DNA of 64,000 nt from Clostridia bacterium (GTDB taxonomy: Bacteria; Bacillota; Clostridia; Oscillospirales; Acutalibacteraceae): the NCBI GenBank assembly GCA_017473435.1, contig JAFULG010000003.1, positions 156,831 to 220,830 on the forward strand. The letters are read 5' to 3'. Under the pieces are notes generated by a model, which saw only the letters and a list, made by a program, of their open reading frames with translations, was not told where the DNA came from and made no database searches. The position numbers were made by a program, and so were the translations under genes. This document shows, in pieces, positions 38,861-47,205 of this stretch (within the stretch, counting starts at the first letter, position 1; every line of letters begins with the position of its first letter).

Positions 38861-40360
38861 ATGAAAGTTTATGACTCAATCAACAAGCTCGTTTCCTACG
38901 GTCTTTCCTGCGGTCTCATCGGAGAAAGCGACAAAATTTTTGCAACTAACAGAATTCTCGAAATTCTTAAGCTTGACGAATACGTCGCTGCTGAAAATGA
39001 CCTTGAGTGTGAAAGCCTTGAAGAAACCCTCGCAGAGCTTCTCGACTTTGCGGTGGAAAAGGGGCTCATCGGAGACGACATTACAAGCCGTGATCTTTTT
39101 GATACAAAGCTTATGAGCGCTCTCGTCCCCAGACCCTCCGAGGTTATTGATACCTTCTATGAGCTTTATGACGAGCTTTCACCGGAGGCTGCCACGGATT
39201 ATTACTACAAATTAAGCCGTGACACCGATTACATAAGAAGATACCGCATTATAAAGGATATGAAATGGAAAACCTCTACAGACTACGGAGAGCTTGATAT
39301 CACCGTAAACCTTTCCAAGCCGGAAAAAGACCCGAAAGCTATCGCGGCAGCAAAAAACGCTCCCCAGAGCTCATATCCCAAATGTCTTCTCTGCATCGAA
39401 AACGAGGGCTACGCAGGCAGAATGAACCACCCTGCAAGACAGAACCACAGGATTATTCCCATCGAAATAGACGGCACACAGTGGGGCTTCCAGTATTCAC
39501 CCTATGTTTACTATAACGAGCACTGCATAGTTTTCAACTCACTCCACACACCGATGAAAATTGATGCATCCGCCTTTAAAAAGCTTTTTGATTTTGTCAA
39601 GCTCTTCCCCCACTACTTTGTAGGCTCAAACGCCGACCTTCCTATCGTAGGCGGTTCAATTCTTTCCCACGAGCACTTCCAGGGCGGTAACTATGAATTC
39701 CCCATGGCAAAATCACCCATCGAAAGAGAAGTGATCTTCAAGGGCTTTGAGGATATCAGGGCAGGTATTGTAAAATGGCCTATGTCCGTTATCAGAATCA
39801 GCGGTGAGGACACCGACAGACTTGTTGCACTTGCTGATAAAATTCTCGGCGCGTGGAGAGGCTATACTGATGCCGACGCCTTCGTCTTTGCAGAAACCGA
39901 AGGAACACCCCACAACACTATCACTCCCATTGCAAGAAAGCGCGGCGATCTTTTTGAAATGGATCTTGTGCTTCGTAATAACATTTCAACGGATGAGCAT
40001 CCCGACGGTGTGTACCACCCCCACAAAGAGCTCCACAATATAAAGAAGGAGAACATCGGTCTTATTGAAGTAATGGGCCTTGCTGTTCTTCCCTCAAGAC
40101 TCAAAAAAGAGCTCAGGCTTGTTGAAGAAGCCATCCTCAACGGAACAGATCTTAGTTCAAACGAGGAAACCGCAAAGCACAGCACCTGGGTAGACTCCTT
40201 CAGATCAAATTACACCTTCACAAAAGAAAACACCGAGGACATCCTCAAAGCAGAAACCGGCAAGGTTTTTGCAAAGTGTCTTGAACACGCAGGCGTTTAT
40301 GAAAGAAGTGAAAAAGGGATGGATGCTTTCCTTCGCTTTGTAAGCTATGTGAACGAATAA
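38861..40360 (+). CDS. galT: UDP-glucose--hexose-1-phosphate uridylyltransferase (Firmicute GalT type)
   Basis: 499 residues, the length of the class II GalT of Firmicutes. It swaps UMP between UDP-glucose and galactose 1-phosphate in the Leloir pathway. The signature YPKCLLCIENEGYAGRMNHP is near residue 172, and the catalytic HxH-type region GGSILSHEHFQGGNYEF is near 267. In gut bacteria this type can also act on N-acetylgalactosamine 1-phosphate, which would link it to the NahK-like kinase at 28950. TTGATT (38758), about 18 bases, TAAAAT is a likely promoter; GGGGG precedes the ATG. Confidence 0.92.
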   Translation: MKVYDSINKLVSYGLSCGLIGESDKIFATNRILEILKLDEYVAAENDLECESLEETLAELLDFAVEKGLIGDDITSRDLFDTKLMSALVPRPSEVIDTFYELYDELSPEAATDYYYKLSRDTDYIRRYRIIKDMKWKTSTDYGELDITVNLSKPEKDPKAIAAAKNAPQSSYPKCLLCIENEGYAGRMNHPARQNHRIIPIEIDGTQWGFQYSPYVYYNEHCIVFNSLHTPMKIDASAFKKLFDFVKLFPHYFVGSNADLPIVGGSILSHEHFQGGNYEFPMAKSPIEREVIFKGFEDIRAGIVKWPMSVIRISGEDTDRLVALADKILGAWRGYTDADAFVFAETEGTPHNTITPIARKRGDLFEMDLVLRNNISTDEHPDGVYHPHKELHNIKKENIGLIEVMGLAVLPSRLKKELRLVEEAILNGTDLSSNEETAKHSTWVDSFRSNYTFTKENTEDILKAETGKVFAKCLEHAGVYERSEKGMDAFLRFVSYVNE

Positions 40361-40423
40361 AAATCAAAGAATAACTGAAACTAAAAGAAATAAACTTTTC
40401 TCAGATTACGGGAGGACTAAAAA

Positions 40424-41122
40424 ATGGATAACTACATTGTTAACGACGGAAAAAACGAAGTGATCGAGGTTGACGGCGTAAAGTACAGCAGACTTTGCCT
40501 TCGCACCCATGTTATCACAGACAAGGACGACATCATTGATGTTGCAACCAAATATGCAAAGCCCCACATTCAGGAGGGCGATGTGCTTTTCATCACAGAA
40601 AAAATCGTTGGCTGCACCCAGGGCAGAGCGATTCCTCTTTCAGAAATCCACCCCAGAAAGCTTGCGGTTTTACTTTCAAAGTTCGTGCTTAAAACACCCT
40701 ACGGCATCGGTCTTGCAATGCCCGAAACCATGGAAATGGCTCTTCAGGAATGCGGCGTTCCCCGTATTCTCTTTGCCGCAGGTGTTTCAGCCGTAGGCAA
40801 GGTACTCGGCAAGCGCGGATGGTTCTATATGATCGCCGGTGAAAAGGCAAGATCAATCGACGGTCCCTGCGACTGCACCCTTCCCCCTTACAACGAGTGC
40901 GTTTCTCTTGCTCCTCTCAATCCGGATGAGGTTGCAAAAAAGGTAAGCGATGCAATCGGCGCCGCAGTAATCGTTACAGATATCAACGACCTTGGCGGTA
41001 ACATTCTCGGTGCATCCTCTCCTTCGATGGACAGAGATCTCTATGTAAAAATCCTTAAGGATAATCCTCTCGGTCAGTCAAGCGAGCAGACACCTATGGG
41101 CATCATCCGTAAATGTAACTGA
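40424..41122 (+). CDS. F420-0:gamma-glutamyl ligase-like protein (CofE-like)
   Basis: 232 residues. The CofE-like fold is seen in EGDVLFITEKIVGCTQGRAI near 51, FVLKTPYGIGLAMPETMEMA near 87 and IVTDINDLGGNILGASSPSM near 186. In actinobacteria and archaea CofE adds glutamates to coenzyme F420, but Firmicutes of this kind are not known to make F420, and no other cof/fbi gene is present. The gene lies 14 bases before glutamine synthetase, so the product may glutamylate another substrate. Function is inference. Confidence 0.8.
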   Translation: MDNYIVNDGKNEVIEVDGVKYSRLCLRTHVITDKDDIIDVATKYAKPHIQEGDVLFITEKIVGCTQGRAIPLSEIHPRKLAVLLSKFVLKTPYGIGLAMPETMEMALQECGVPRILFAAGVSAVGKVLGKRGWFYMIAGEKARSIDGPCDCTLPPYNECVSLAPLNPDEVAKKVSDAIGAAVIVTDINDLGGNILGASSPSMDRDLYVKILKDNPLGQSSEQTPMGIIRKCN

Positions 41123-41136
41123 TAAGGAGTTAAAAA

Positions 41137-42468
41137 ATGGCTAAATATACCAAAGAAGATATAATCAGAATCTGCGAAGAAGAAAAGGTAAACTTTATCT
41201 GTTTGCAGTTCACCGATATTCTCGGTATGCTTAAGAGCGTAATCGTTACAACAAGTCAGCTTGAGAAGGCTCTTGACAATAAATGTATGTTTGACGGTTC
41301 TTCAATTGACGGCTTTGTAAGAATCGAGGAAAGCGATATGTGTCTGCATCCCGACCTTGACTCCTTCGTAATCCTTCCCTGGGACAGCGACGAGGCTAAA
41401 ACTGCAAGACTCATCTGCGATGTTTACAACTCCGACGGAACTCCCTTTGAAGGCGACCCCCGTTATGTACTCCGCCGTGCAATAAAAAAAGCGGCAGATA
41501 TGGGCTTTTCCTGCTTTGTAGGTCCCGAATGTGAATTTTTCCTTTTCCATCTTGACGACCACGGCAAAGCAACAACCAATACCTTTGATAAAGGCGGCTA
41601 CTTTGACCTCGGCTCCGTTGACAGAGGTGAAGCCTGCAGACGCGACATCTGTCTCTGCCTTGAAAAAATGGGCTTTGAAATTGAAGCCTCTCACCACGAA
41701 AATGCTATTGCACAGCACGAGGTTGACTTCAAGTATGATGAGGTTCTCAGAACAGCCGACAATGTTATGACCTTCAAGTATGTTGTTAAAAACATTGCCA
41801 ACCGTCATAACCTTCACGCAACCTTTATGCCCAAGCCCATTTACGGTGAATGCGGCAGTGGTATGCACATAAACCTTTCCCTTTTCAAGGACGGTAAAAA
41901 CGTATTCTGCAACGAAAACGACACCGCAGGCCTTTCAGAAATTGCTTACAGCTTTATTGCAGGCCTTATGCACCACATCAAGGCAATCACCGTTCTTACA
42001 AACCCCATCGTAAATTCATATAAGCGTCTTGTTCCCGGTTACGAGGCTCCCGTTTATATTGCGTGGTCCGCAAAGAACAGAAGCCCCCTTATCCGTATTC
42101 CCACAGCAAGAGGCTCAGGAACAAGAGTTGAGCTCAGAAACCCCGACCCCTCTGCTAATCCCTATCTTGCAATGGCAGCTGTTATTCAGGCGGGTCTTGA
42201 CGGCGTTGAAAAAGCTATGACTCCTCCCCCGCCGAAGGATTCCAACATCTTTGACCTTACTGCTGAGCAGAGAAAGGCTGCAGATATCCATTCTCTTCCC
42301 AAGAATCTCCGCGAGGCTGCAAGAGAATTCAAATACAGCGACTTTGCAAAATATGCCGTAGGTGAGCACGTTCACAGAAAGTATGTTGAAGCAAAGCAGG
42401 AGGAATGGCAGGAGTACACCACAAGAGTTTCCCAATGGGAAATTGATAAGTACCTCGGTAAATATTAA
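41137..42468 (+). CDS. glnA: glutamine synthetase, type I
   Basis: 443 residues, the length of the Gram-positive GlnA (GSI-alpha). It makes glutamine from glutamate, ammonia and ATP. Motifs: FDGSSIDGFVRIEESDM near 50, the metal and glutamate site VGPECEFFLF near 128, EIEASHHENAIAQHEVDFKY near 182, the ATP loop GSGMHINLSLF near 241 and NRSPLIRIP near 312. It lacks the adenylylation tyrosine loop of the GSI-beta type. AAGGAG precedes the ATG. In this run it follows the CofE-like gene and precedes dnaD by 17 bases. Confidence 0.97.
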   Translation: MAKYTKEDIIRICEEEKVNFICLQFTDILGMLKSVIVTTSQLEKALDNKCMFDGSSIDGFVRIEESDMCLHPDLDSFVILPWDSDEAKTARLICDVYNSDGTPFEGDPRYVLRRAIKKAADMGFSCFVGPECEFFLFHLDDHGKATTNTFDKGGYFDLGSVDRGEACRRDICLCLEKMGFEIEASHHENAIAQHEVDFKYDEVLRTADNVMTFKYVVKNIANRHNLHATFMPKPIYGECGSGMHINLSLFKDGKNVFCNENDTAGLSEIAYSFIAGLMHHIKAITVLTNPIVNSYKRLVPGYEAPVYIAWSAKNRSPLIRIPTARGSGTRVELRNPDPSANPYLAMAAVIQAGLDGVEKAMTPPPPKDSNIFDLTAEQRKAADIHSLPKNLREAAREFKYSDFAKYAVGEHVHRKYVEAKQEEWQEYTTRVSQWEIDKYLGKY

Positions 42469-42485
42469 TTGAAAGAGAACTTAAA

Positions 42486-43556
42486 ATGAACTACTACATA
42501 AATCCCCTTGCTTTTACGGGAATTTTTGCCGTGCCGAACAGCGTGGTTGACGATAATATCCGCCTCGCCTCGGCACTTCAGCTCAAAACCCTTTTATATA
42601 TGCTTCGTCACAGCTCAGAGGGAAGAATTTCTACCGAAGAGCTTTCTAAGGCTATCGGCTACGGCGAGGAAGATATAAGCGATGCGCTTATATTCTGGGA
42701 GGAAAGAGGTCTTGTGGTAAAAGACGGCTCAGCTCCTGCAGCTCCCGTTACGTCAATAACAGAAGCTGTCCCCCTTTCTTCTCCCCCACCTGCCGCCGCG
42801 GTATCACCCGCTCCTTTTCAGCCGCAACGGAAAATTGAAGAAATTCCCGTTACAAAGCCTAACCACGAGCAGGTTGCCGCAAGGCTTCAGGAAAGCGAGG
42901 AGCTTCGTCTGCTTTTTGCCGAAGCACAGAACATTCTCGGCAAAACCGTAGGCTACGACGGTCAGTCAACCCTGATTATGATGCACGACAGCTACGGCCT
43001 CCCCGTTGAGGTTATACTTATGGCTATCGAGTACAATAAAAACAAGGGAAAAACCGGCTTTGCTTCAATTTCAAAAACCGGCAGAGAGTGGAGCGAGCTT
43101 GAAATTGACAGCATTGAGGGAGCTATCGAATATATAGAAGAGCACAACATAGTTGACGAAACCTGGCAAAAGCTGCGCTCAATGACGGAAATCACAAACA
43201 AAAATCCCACCCAGAAGCAGAAGCGCTTCCTTACCGCCTGGATCAAGGAATACGCTTTTAATACCGATATGATTTATTTTGCCTATGAAGAAGCTATCGA
43301 CAACACGGGCAAAATCAGCTTTGAATATATGGACAAGGTGCTTCAGAACTGGTACAAAAACTCCGTAAAGACACCCCAGGATATTCAAAGAGAAAAAATG
43401 AAGTGGCAGCAGCAACAGCAAAAGAGCAAGCCTGCCCCTTCAAAAAACGTAAAGCAAAAGCCTCCCGGTGAAAGGCGTGAACCAACCTTTGACGTATCAG
43501 CCTTCACCCAAAAAGCCATTGGCATAAAATACGTTCCCCCGAAGGAGGAGGACTGA
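42486..43556 (+). CDS. DnaD-domain replication initiation protein
   Basis: 356 residues. A winged-helix N-terminus (about 20-75), a Pro/Ala-rich linker (about 80-120), and two DnaD/DnaB-like domains: one beginning LLFAEAQNILGKTVGYDGQS near 138 and one with MDKVLQNWYKNSVKTPQDIQ near 278. The C-terminus is basic and Gln-rich. Such proteins help load the replicative helicase. It is followed after 4 bases by a DnaC-like ATPase gene, the usual clostridial helicase-loader pair. Confidence 0.9.
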   Translation: MNYYINPLAFTGIFAVPNSVVDDNIRLASALQLKTLLYMLRHSSEGRISTEELSKAIGYGEEDISDALIFWEERGLVVKDGSAPAAPVTSITEAVPLSSPPPAAAVSPAPFQPQRKIEEIPVTKPNHEQVAARLQESEELRLLFAEAQNILGKTVGYDGQSTLIMMHDSYGLPVEVILMAIEYNKNKGKTGFASISKTGREWSELEIDSIEGAIEYIEEHNIVDETWQKLRSMTEITNKNPTQKQKRFLTAWIKEYAFNTDMIYFAYEEAIDNTGKISFEYMDKVLQNWYKNSVKTPQDIQREKMKWQQQQQKSKPAPSKNVKQKPPGERREPTFDVSAFTQKAIGIKYVPPKEED

Positions 43557-43560
43557 TAAA

Positions 43561-44535
43561 ATGGCATACAAACAGATTGTTTATCAGCGAGCAAAGGCGG
43601 AGCTTGAAGCACGCCGCAAAAAAGCCGAGAAAGAAAACGACGCCCGCAGACTCAAGGCGATTACTCTTTGTCCCGAAATTGCAAGGGTTGAAGGTGAAAT
43701 CGCGTCCTATGGTCTTGATGCCGTCAAGGCACTCGGTATGGGCGGAGATGCAGAAAAGTATATCCGTGAGCTTTCCGTTAAAAGCCTTGCCGCCCAGGAA
43801 AGAAAAAAGCAGCTTCTTAAAAGCGTTGGTCTCTCTGAAGACTACCTTGATATAAAATACACCTGTCCCATCTGTAAGGACACAGGCTCCCACGACGGAT
43901 TTTTCTGCGAATGTCAGAAAAAAGAGGTTATAAATCAGGCAAAGGCTCTGCTCGGTGAAACTGCACCGGTCAAGGGCTGCACCTTTGAAAAGTTTTCTCT
44001 CAGCTATTATCCTGACGTTATTGATCCGGATCTCGGTGTAAGTCAGCGAGAGCACATGAGCACCGTATATAACTTCTGCAGGGACTACGCCAATCACTTT
44101 ACAAAAAAAGCTCAGGGACTTACAATGTACGGTGGTACCGGCCTCGGCAAAACCCACCTTTCTCTTGCTATTGCAAATGTGGTTATCGAACGCGGCTACG
44201 ATGTTTACTATGGCAGCGTTCAGAACATCATGGAAAAGCTTGAAAAGGAACATTTCGGCAGAAAAAACAACGATGAAAGTGAAAAGGAAGCTATTATCAA
44301 CGCTGATCTTCTCATCATCGATGATCTCGGAGTTGAATTTGTAACACAGTTTACTACTGCTTCCCTTCACGATATCCTTAATTCAAGAATGCTTAAGGGG
44401 CTTCCCACCATAATCAGCACCAACCTTGAAATGGAAGAAATTTACGAAAAATACACCCAGCGTATTGCTTCACGCCTTTTCGGAAGCAGCCTGCCTCTTG
44501 CCTTCTGCGGCAAGGATATAAGGCAGATAAAATAA
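43561..44535 (+). CDS. DnaC/DnaI-like helicase loader ATPase
   Basis: 324 residues. An N-terminal coiled coil (about 8-80) leads to a zinc motif (CPICKDTGSHDGFFCECQ near 102), then the AAA+ domain with Walker A GGTGLGKTHLSLAI near 193 and Walker B LLIIDDLGVEF near 251. The late TRIASRLFG-like box (QRIASRLFGSS) is the sensor arginine region. It loads DnaB-type helicase onto DNA. AAGGAGGAGG in the end of the dnaD gene is its ribosome site. Confidence 0.93.
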   Translation: MAYKQIVYQRAKAELEARRKKAEKENDARRLKAITLCPEIARVEGEIASYGLDAVKALGMGGDAEKYIRELSVKSLAAQERKKQLLKSVGLSEDYLDIKYTCPICKDTGSHDGFFCECQKKEVINQAKALLGETAPVKGCTFEKFSLSYYPDVIDPDLGVSQREHMSTVYNFCRDYANHFTKKAQGLTMYGGTGLGKTHLSLAIANVVIERGYDVYYGSVQNIMEKLEKEHFGRKNNDESEKEAIINADLLIIDDLGVEFVTQFTTASLHDILNSRMLKGLPTIISTNLEMEEIYEKYTQRIASRLFGSSLPLAFCGKDIRQIK

Positions 44536-44589
44536 ACGGCGGTATGCGGCCAAGGTACGGCAACCGCTTTTAAAACGGAAGGTAACACT

Positions 44590-44958
44590 ATGAAAATACA
44601 GCAGTCTGCAGAAAACTACCTTGAAACAATATATATGCTCCGGAAAAGCAAAGGCTCCTGCCGTTCCATTGACATCGCAAACGAGCTCGGATTTTCAAAG
44701 CCGAGTGTAAGTGTTGCTATGAAAAACCTAAGAACTAACGGCTATATAGAGGTTTCAGGCGACGGTAATATTACCCTGCTTGAGCCGGGTGAAAAAATCG
44801 CCCGTGAGCTTTTTGAAAGGCACACTATGCTGACCCGTTTTCTTGTTTCCATCGGTGTTTCCGAAGATATAGCAGCAGAAGATGCCTGCAGAATTGAGCA
44901 TGTTATTTCAAAAGAAAGCTTTGAGGCTATCAAAAAAACTCTGGCAAATATAAAATAA
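44590..44958 (+). CDS. metal-dependent transcriptional regulator, MntR/DtxR family
   Basis: 122 residues, the short MntR-like form: winged helix (about 5-65, SAENYLETIYMLRKSKG then SKPSVSVAMKNLRTNGYI) plus a dimerisation helix region (ERHTMLTRFLVSIGVS, CRIEHVISKESFEAI), with no SH3-like third domain. Metal ligands typical of the family (Glu and His in CRIEHVIS, His in ERHTML) are kept. It likely senses Mn2+ or Fe2+. No metal transporter is adjacent. GGAAGGTAACACT precedes the ATG. Confidence 0.9.
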   Translation: MKIQQSAENYLETIYMLRKSKGSCRSIDIANELGFSKPSVSVAMKNLRTNGYIEVSGDGNITLLEPGEKIARELFERHTMLTRFLVSIGVSEDIAAEDACRIEHVISKESFEAIKKTLANIK

Positions 44959-44977
44959 TAATCGGGAGAAAATAAAA

Positions 44978-45772
44978 ATGAAAAACGTACTTGTAACAGG
45001 AGCAACAGGCGGTATGGGCAAGTCCATCTGCTCACTTCTTAATCAAAAGGGCTACCGCGTTTTCGGCCTTGACTATAAGCTCGGCGAGAGCTACGGAAAT
45101 GTCAGCCTTCACCAATGCGATGTAACCGATACCGATTCAGTAAAAAAAGCATTTGAAGAAGTAAGTGCCGAAGCTAAGGAGATTTATGCAATTATCCACA
45201 CCGCAGGCATTTACGATATGGATTCACTTATCGAAATGGACGAAGAACGCTTTAAGCGCATTTTTGAAGTTAACTTTTTCGGAGTTTACCGTATCAACAA
45301 GATCTTTAAGCCTTTGCTCTCAAAGGGTAGCAGAATTGTTATCACCTCCAGTGAGCTGGCTCCCCTTGATCCCCTTCCTTTCACGGGAATCTACGGAATT
45401 ACAAAGTCAACTGTTGAAAAATATGCTTTTTCACTCAGACAGGAGTTACAGCTTCTCGGTATAAAGGTTTCTGTTATCCGCCCCGGCGCAATCAAAACCG
45501 ACCTGCTTCATTCTTCAGATGTTGCGATTAAGCGTTTCCTTGAAAACACACAGCTTTATACCTGCAATGCCCAGAAATTCGACAAAATAATCGGCAGCGT
45601 TAAATCACGCCATGTACCGGCAGAAAGAATTGCCGATATTGCCCTTTCCGCTATTGAAGAAGCTCACCCGAAATATGTTTATAAAATAAACCGTAACCCT
45701 CTCCTGCTTCTTCTTAACTCATTGCCCGATAAAGCTCAGGTAATGGCATTGGGACTTATTCTCAAATCCTGA
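44978..45772 (+). CDS. short-chain dehydrogenase/reductase
   Basis: 264 residues. The Rossmann motif is VTGATGGMGKSICSLL near 6 and the catalytic site is SSELAPLDPLPFTGIYGITK near 126 (Ser, Tyr-x-x-x-Lys). The acidic residue after the second strand (GLDYK) favours NAD(H). The substrate is not predictable; the long C-terminal region resembles lipid- or sterol-type SDRs. It lies 19 bases after the MntR-like gene with a GGGAG ribosome site. Confidence 0.88.
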   Translation: MKNVLVTGATGGMGKSICSLLNQKGYRVFGLDYKLGESYGNVSLHQCDVTDTDSVKKAFEEVSAEAKEIYAIIHTAGIYDMDSLIEMDEERFKRIFEVNFFGVYRINKIFKPLLSKGSRIVITSSELAPLDPLPFTGIYGITKSTVEKYAFSLRQELQLLGIKVSVIRPGAIKTDLLHSSDVAIKRFLENTQLYTCNAQKFDKIIGSVKSRHVPAERIADIALSAIEEAHPKYVYKINRNPLLLLLNSLPDKAQVMALGLILKS

Positions 45773-45847
45773 TCCGATTCTCTTGTTTTTCCTGCCAAAG
45801 AAGTCGATATATATAATATGGTAACAAAATTGTAATGTCACTAAACA

Positions 45848-45876
45848 TTGAAATACCTTATATACTGTGATATAAT
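45848..45876 (+). promoter_or_regulatory. sigma-A promoter of a candidate small RNA
   Basis: TTGAAA (45848-45853), 17 bases, TATAAT (45871-45876), with a clear terminator about 105 bases downstream and no reading frame of note between. Confidence 0.75.
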
Positions 45877-45881
45877 CTGTA

Positions 45882-45981
45882 TATGAAATAAGGTAATTTC
45901 TTATTTGTGACACCATCTACCTTCTTTATATAAAAATCGGAAAAGAAAAGGGAACTATCGAGGTTCCTTTTTCTTTTTTTC
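45882..45981 (+). ncRNA. candidate small RNA, about 100 nt
   Basis: It starts some 6-8 bases after the promoter and ends at a strong terminator (AAAAGAAAAGGGAAC, loop TATCGA, GGTTCCTTTTTCTTTT, at 45941-45978). A 5' hairpin AAATAAGG/TTCTTATTT-type stem is visible. The only coding option is an 8-codon frame from GTG 45907 (TPSTFFI after the start) behind AAGGTAA, so it could also be a leader for the FHA operon. It matches no RNA family I recognise. Confidence 0.5.
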
Positions 45982-46227
45982 TTTTATAAATCGCCTATGC
46001 TTGCGCTGCTTGTGCTTATCGGCTCCTTTACCGTTTTCCGGATAATATCCGGAATCCCCGCACTGAAAAATACGCAGTATAATATTAAGCTGTCACATTC
46101 TGTCGATTTCTGACAACTGCGACAGCTTTTATTTTTATATCAAGGCTTTTTTTACTTTAAGGTGTCTTTTAATTTCAGGTTTTATATGTTATAATGTATC
46201 TGATTATATTCTGAAATGAGGTGGATT
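45982..46227 (+). other. intergenic region before the FHA operon
   Basis: No gene is seen. It contains a perfect dyad TTCCGGATAATATCCGGAA (46036-46054), a second terminator-like hairpin at 46087-46130 (AAGCTGTC/GACAGCTT, inner TGTC/GACA, then TTTATTTTTA), and an extended -10 promoter element TGTTATAAT (46187-46195) that probably starts the FHA-RodA-PBP transcript. Confidence 0.55.
46087..46138 (+). terminator. terminator-like hairpin upstream of the FHA operon
   Basis: AAGCTGTC (46087-46094) pairs with GACAGCTT (46121-46128), then TTATTTTTAT. With the promoter-like TATAAT just before it, it may end a second short RNA. Confidence 0.65.
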
Positions 46228-47190
46228 ATGAACATAATTTGGGCACTGTCACGGTACATTCTCCCCGTGATAACCATAGTAATTCTTATAAAATGCATAA
46301 TGACCCTTATGCTCGGTCATCCCAAAGAAAAAATTTACGGCTACATTATTGATATGTCAAGCGGTAACAGATATCCGCTCAATATGTGGGAAACCTCTGT
46401 AGGCAGAAGTAAAACCTGCGACGTTGTACTCCCTTACGATACCGTCGCCCGTTCTCACGCCGTTATTACAAGAAGAATTGACGGCTGGTATATTCACGAC
46501 CTGCTTACTAAGGCTGTACTTAAGGTTAACGGCGAAACCGTAGAAGAAAAGTCACTTATCAAGGACGGAGACATAATCACCTTAGGCAAAAACCGTTTCC
46601 GTTTTGAGGTTATCGATGACCCTGTTCAGCAGGTGGGCAAAAAAAGAGGAAAAAATAAAAATACAGTTGCACCTGCACGTAAGGCTCCCACTCAGACAAG
46701 AAGCACTGCTCAAAAAAGCGATTATAACCACGACGAGCAATTACGCAAAAGAGGCACTTCTGCCACGGCTAAAAGTGCGCATTACGACGAAAACAATAAA
46801 CCCAATCTTAAATTTGAAAAAACTCGTCCCGTTACACCGCCTGTTTACAGCAACCACTCTAACAGCTTTACTGTTGAAACTGCAAGCAGACAGCAGCCCA
46901 AGCGACGCTCCAGAAAGCAGCCTCGCATTGTAAACAGAGATACCGGTGAGGTGTTCATTCTTTGCGGTAACGAAGTAAGTATAGGCTCAGCTAAAAAGTG
47001 TGATATACGCCTCAACACAAGCGGTGTTGAAAAGCTTCACAGTCTGCTTGTGCTTTATGAGGACGGCTGGGCAATAGATAAAGCCAAGGGTAAGGCCTAC
47101 CTCAACGGTCACGAAATCAAGAGCCCTCAGCTTCTTTTTGACGGTGACATAATAGCAATAAACGACGAAAGACTTTATTTTCAGGTCTGA
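46228..47190 (+). CDS. membrane-anchored protein with two FHA domains
   Basis: 320 residues from ATG 46228 (behind GAGGTGG; an ATG 12 bases earlier lacks a site). One helix at about 8-28 anchors the protein. The first FHA domain (about 55-120) shows TSVGRSKTCDVVLPYDTVAR with SHAVI; a basic Gln/Thr-rich linker (about 130-230) follows; the second FHA (about 238-318) has VSIGSAKKCDIRL and KLHSLLVLYEDGWAID. FHA domains bind phosphothreonine, so the product probably links a PknB-type kinase to cell-wall synthesis. It is first in the FHA-RodA-PBP operon. Confidence 0.9.
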   Translation: MNIIWALSRYILPVITIVILIKCIMTLMLGHPKEKIYGYIIDMSSGNRYPLNMWETSVGRSKTCDVVLPYDTVARSHAVITRRIDGWYIHDLLTKAVLKVNGETVEEKSLIKDGDIITLGKNRFRFEVIDDPVQQVGKKRGKNKNTVAPARKAPTQTRSTAQKSDYNHDEQLRKRGTSATAKSAHYDENNKPNLKFEKTRPVTPPVYSNHSNSFTVETASRQQPKRRSRKQPRIVNRDTGEVFILCGNEVSIGSAKKCDIRLNTSGVEKLHSLLVLYEDGWAIDKAKGKAYLNGHEIKSPQLLFDGDIIAINDERLYFQV

Positions 47191-47205
47191 TAGGGAGGCG
47201 ACAAA

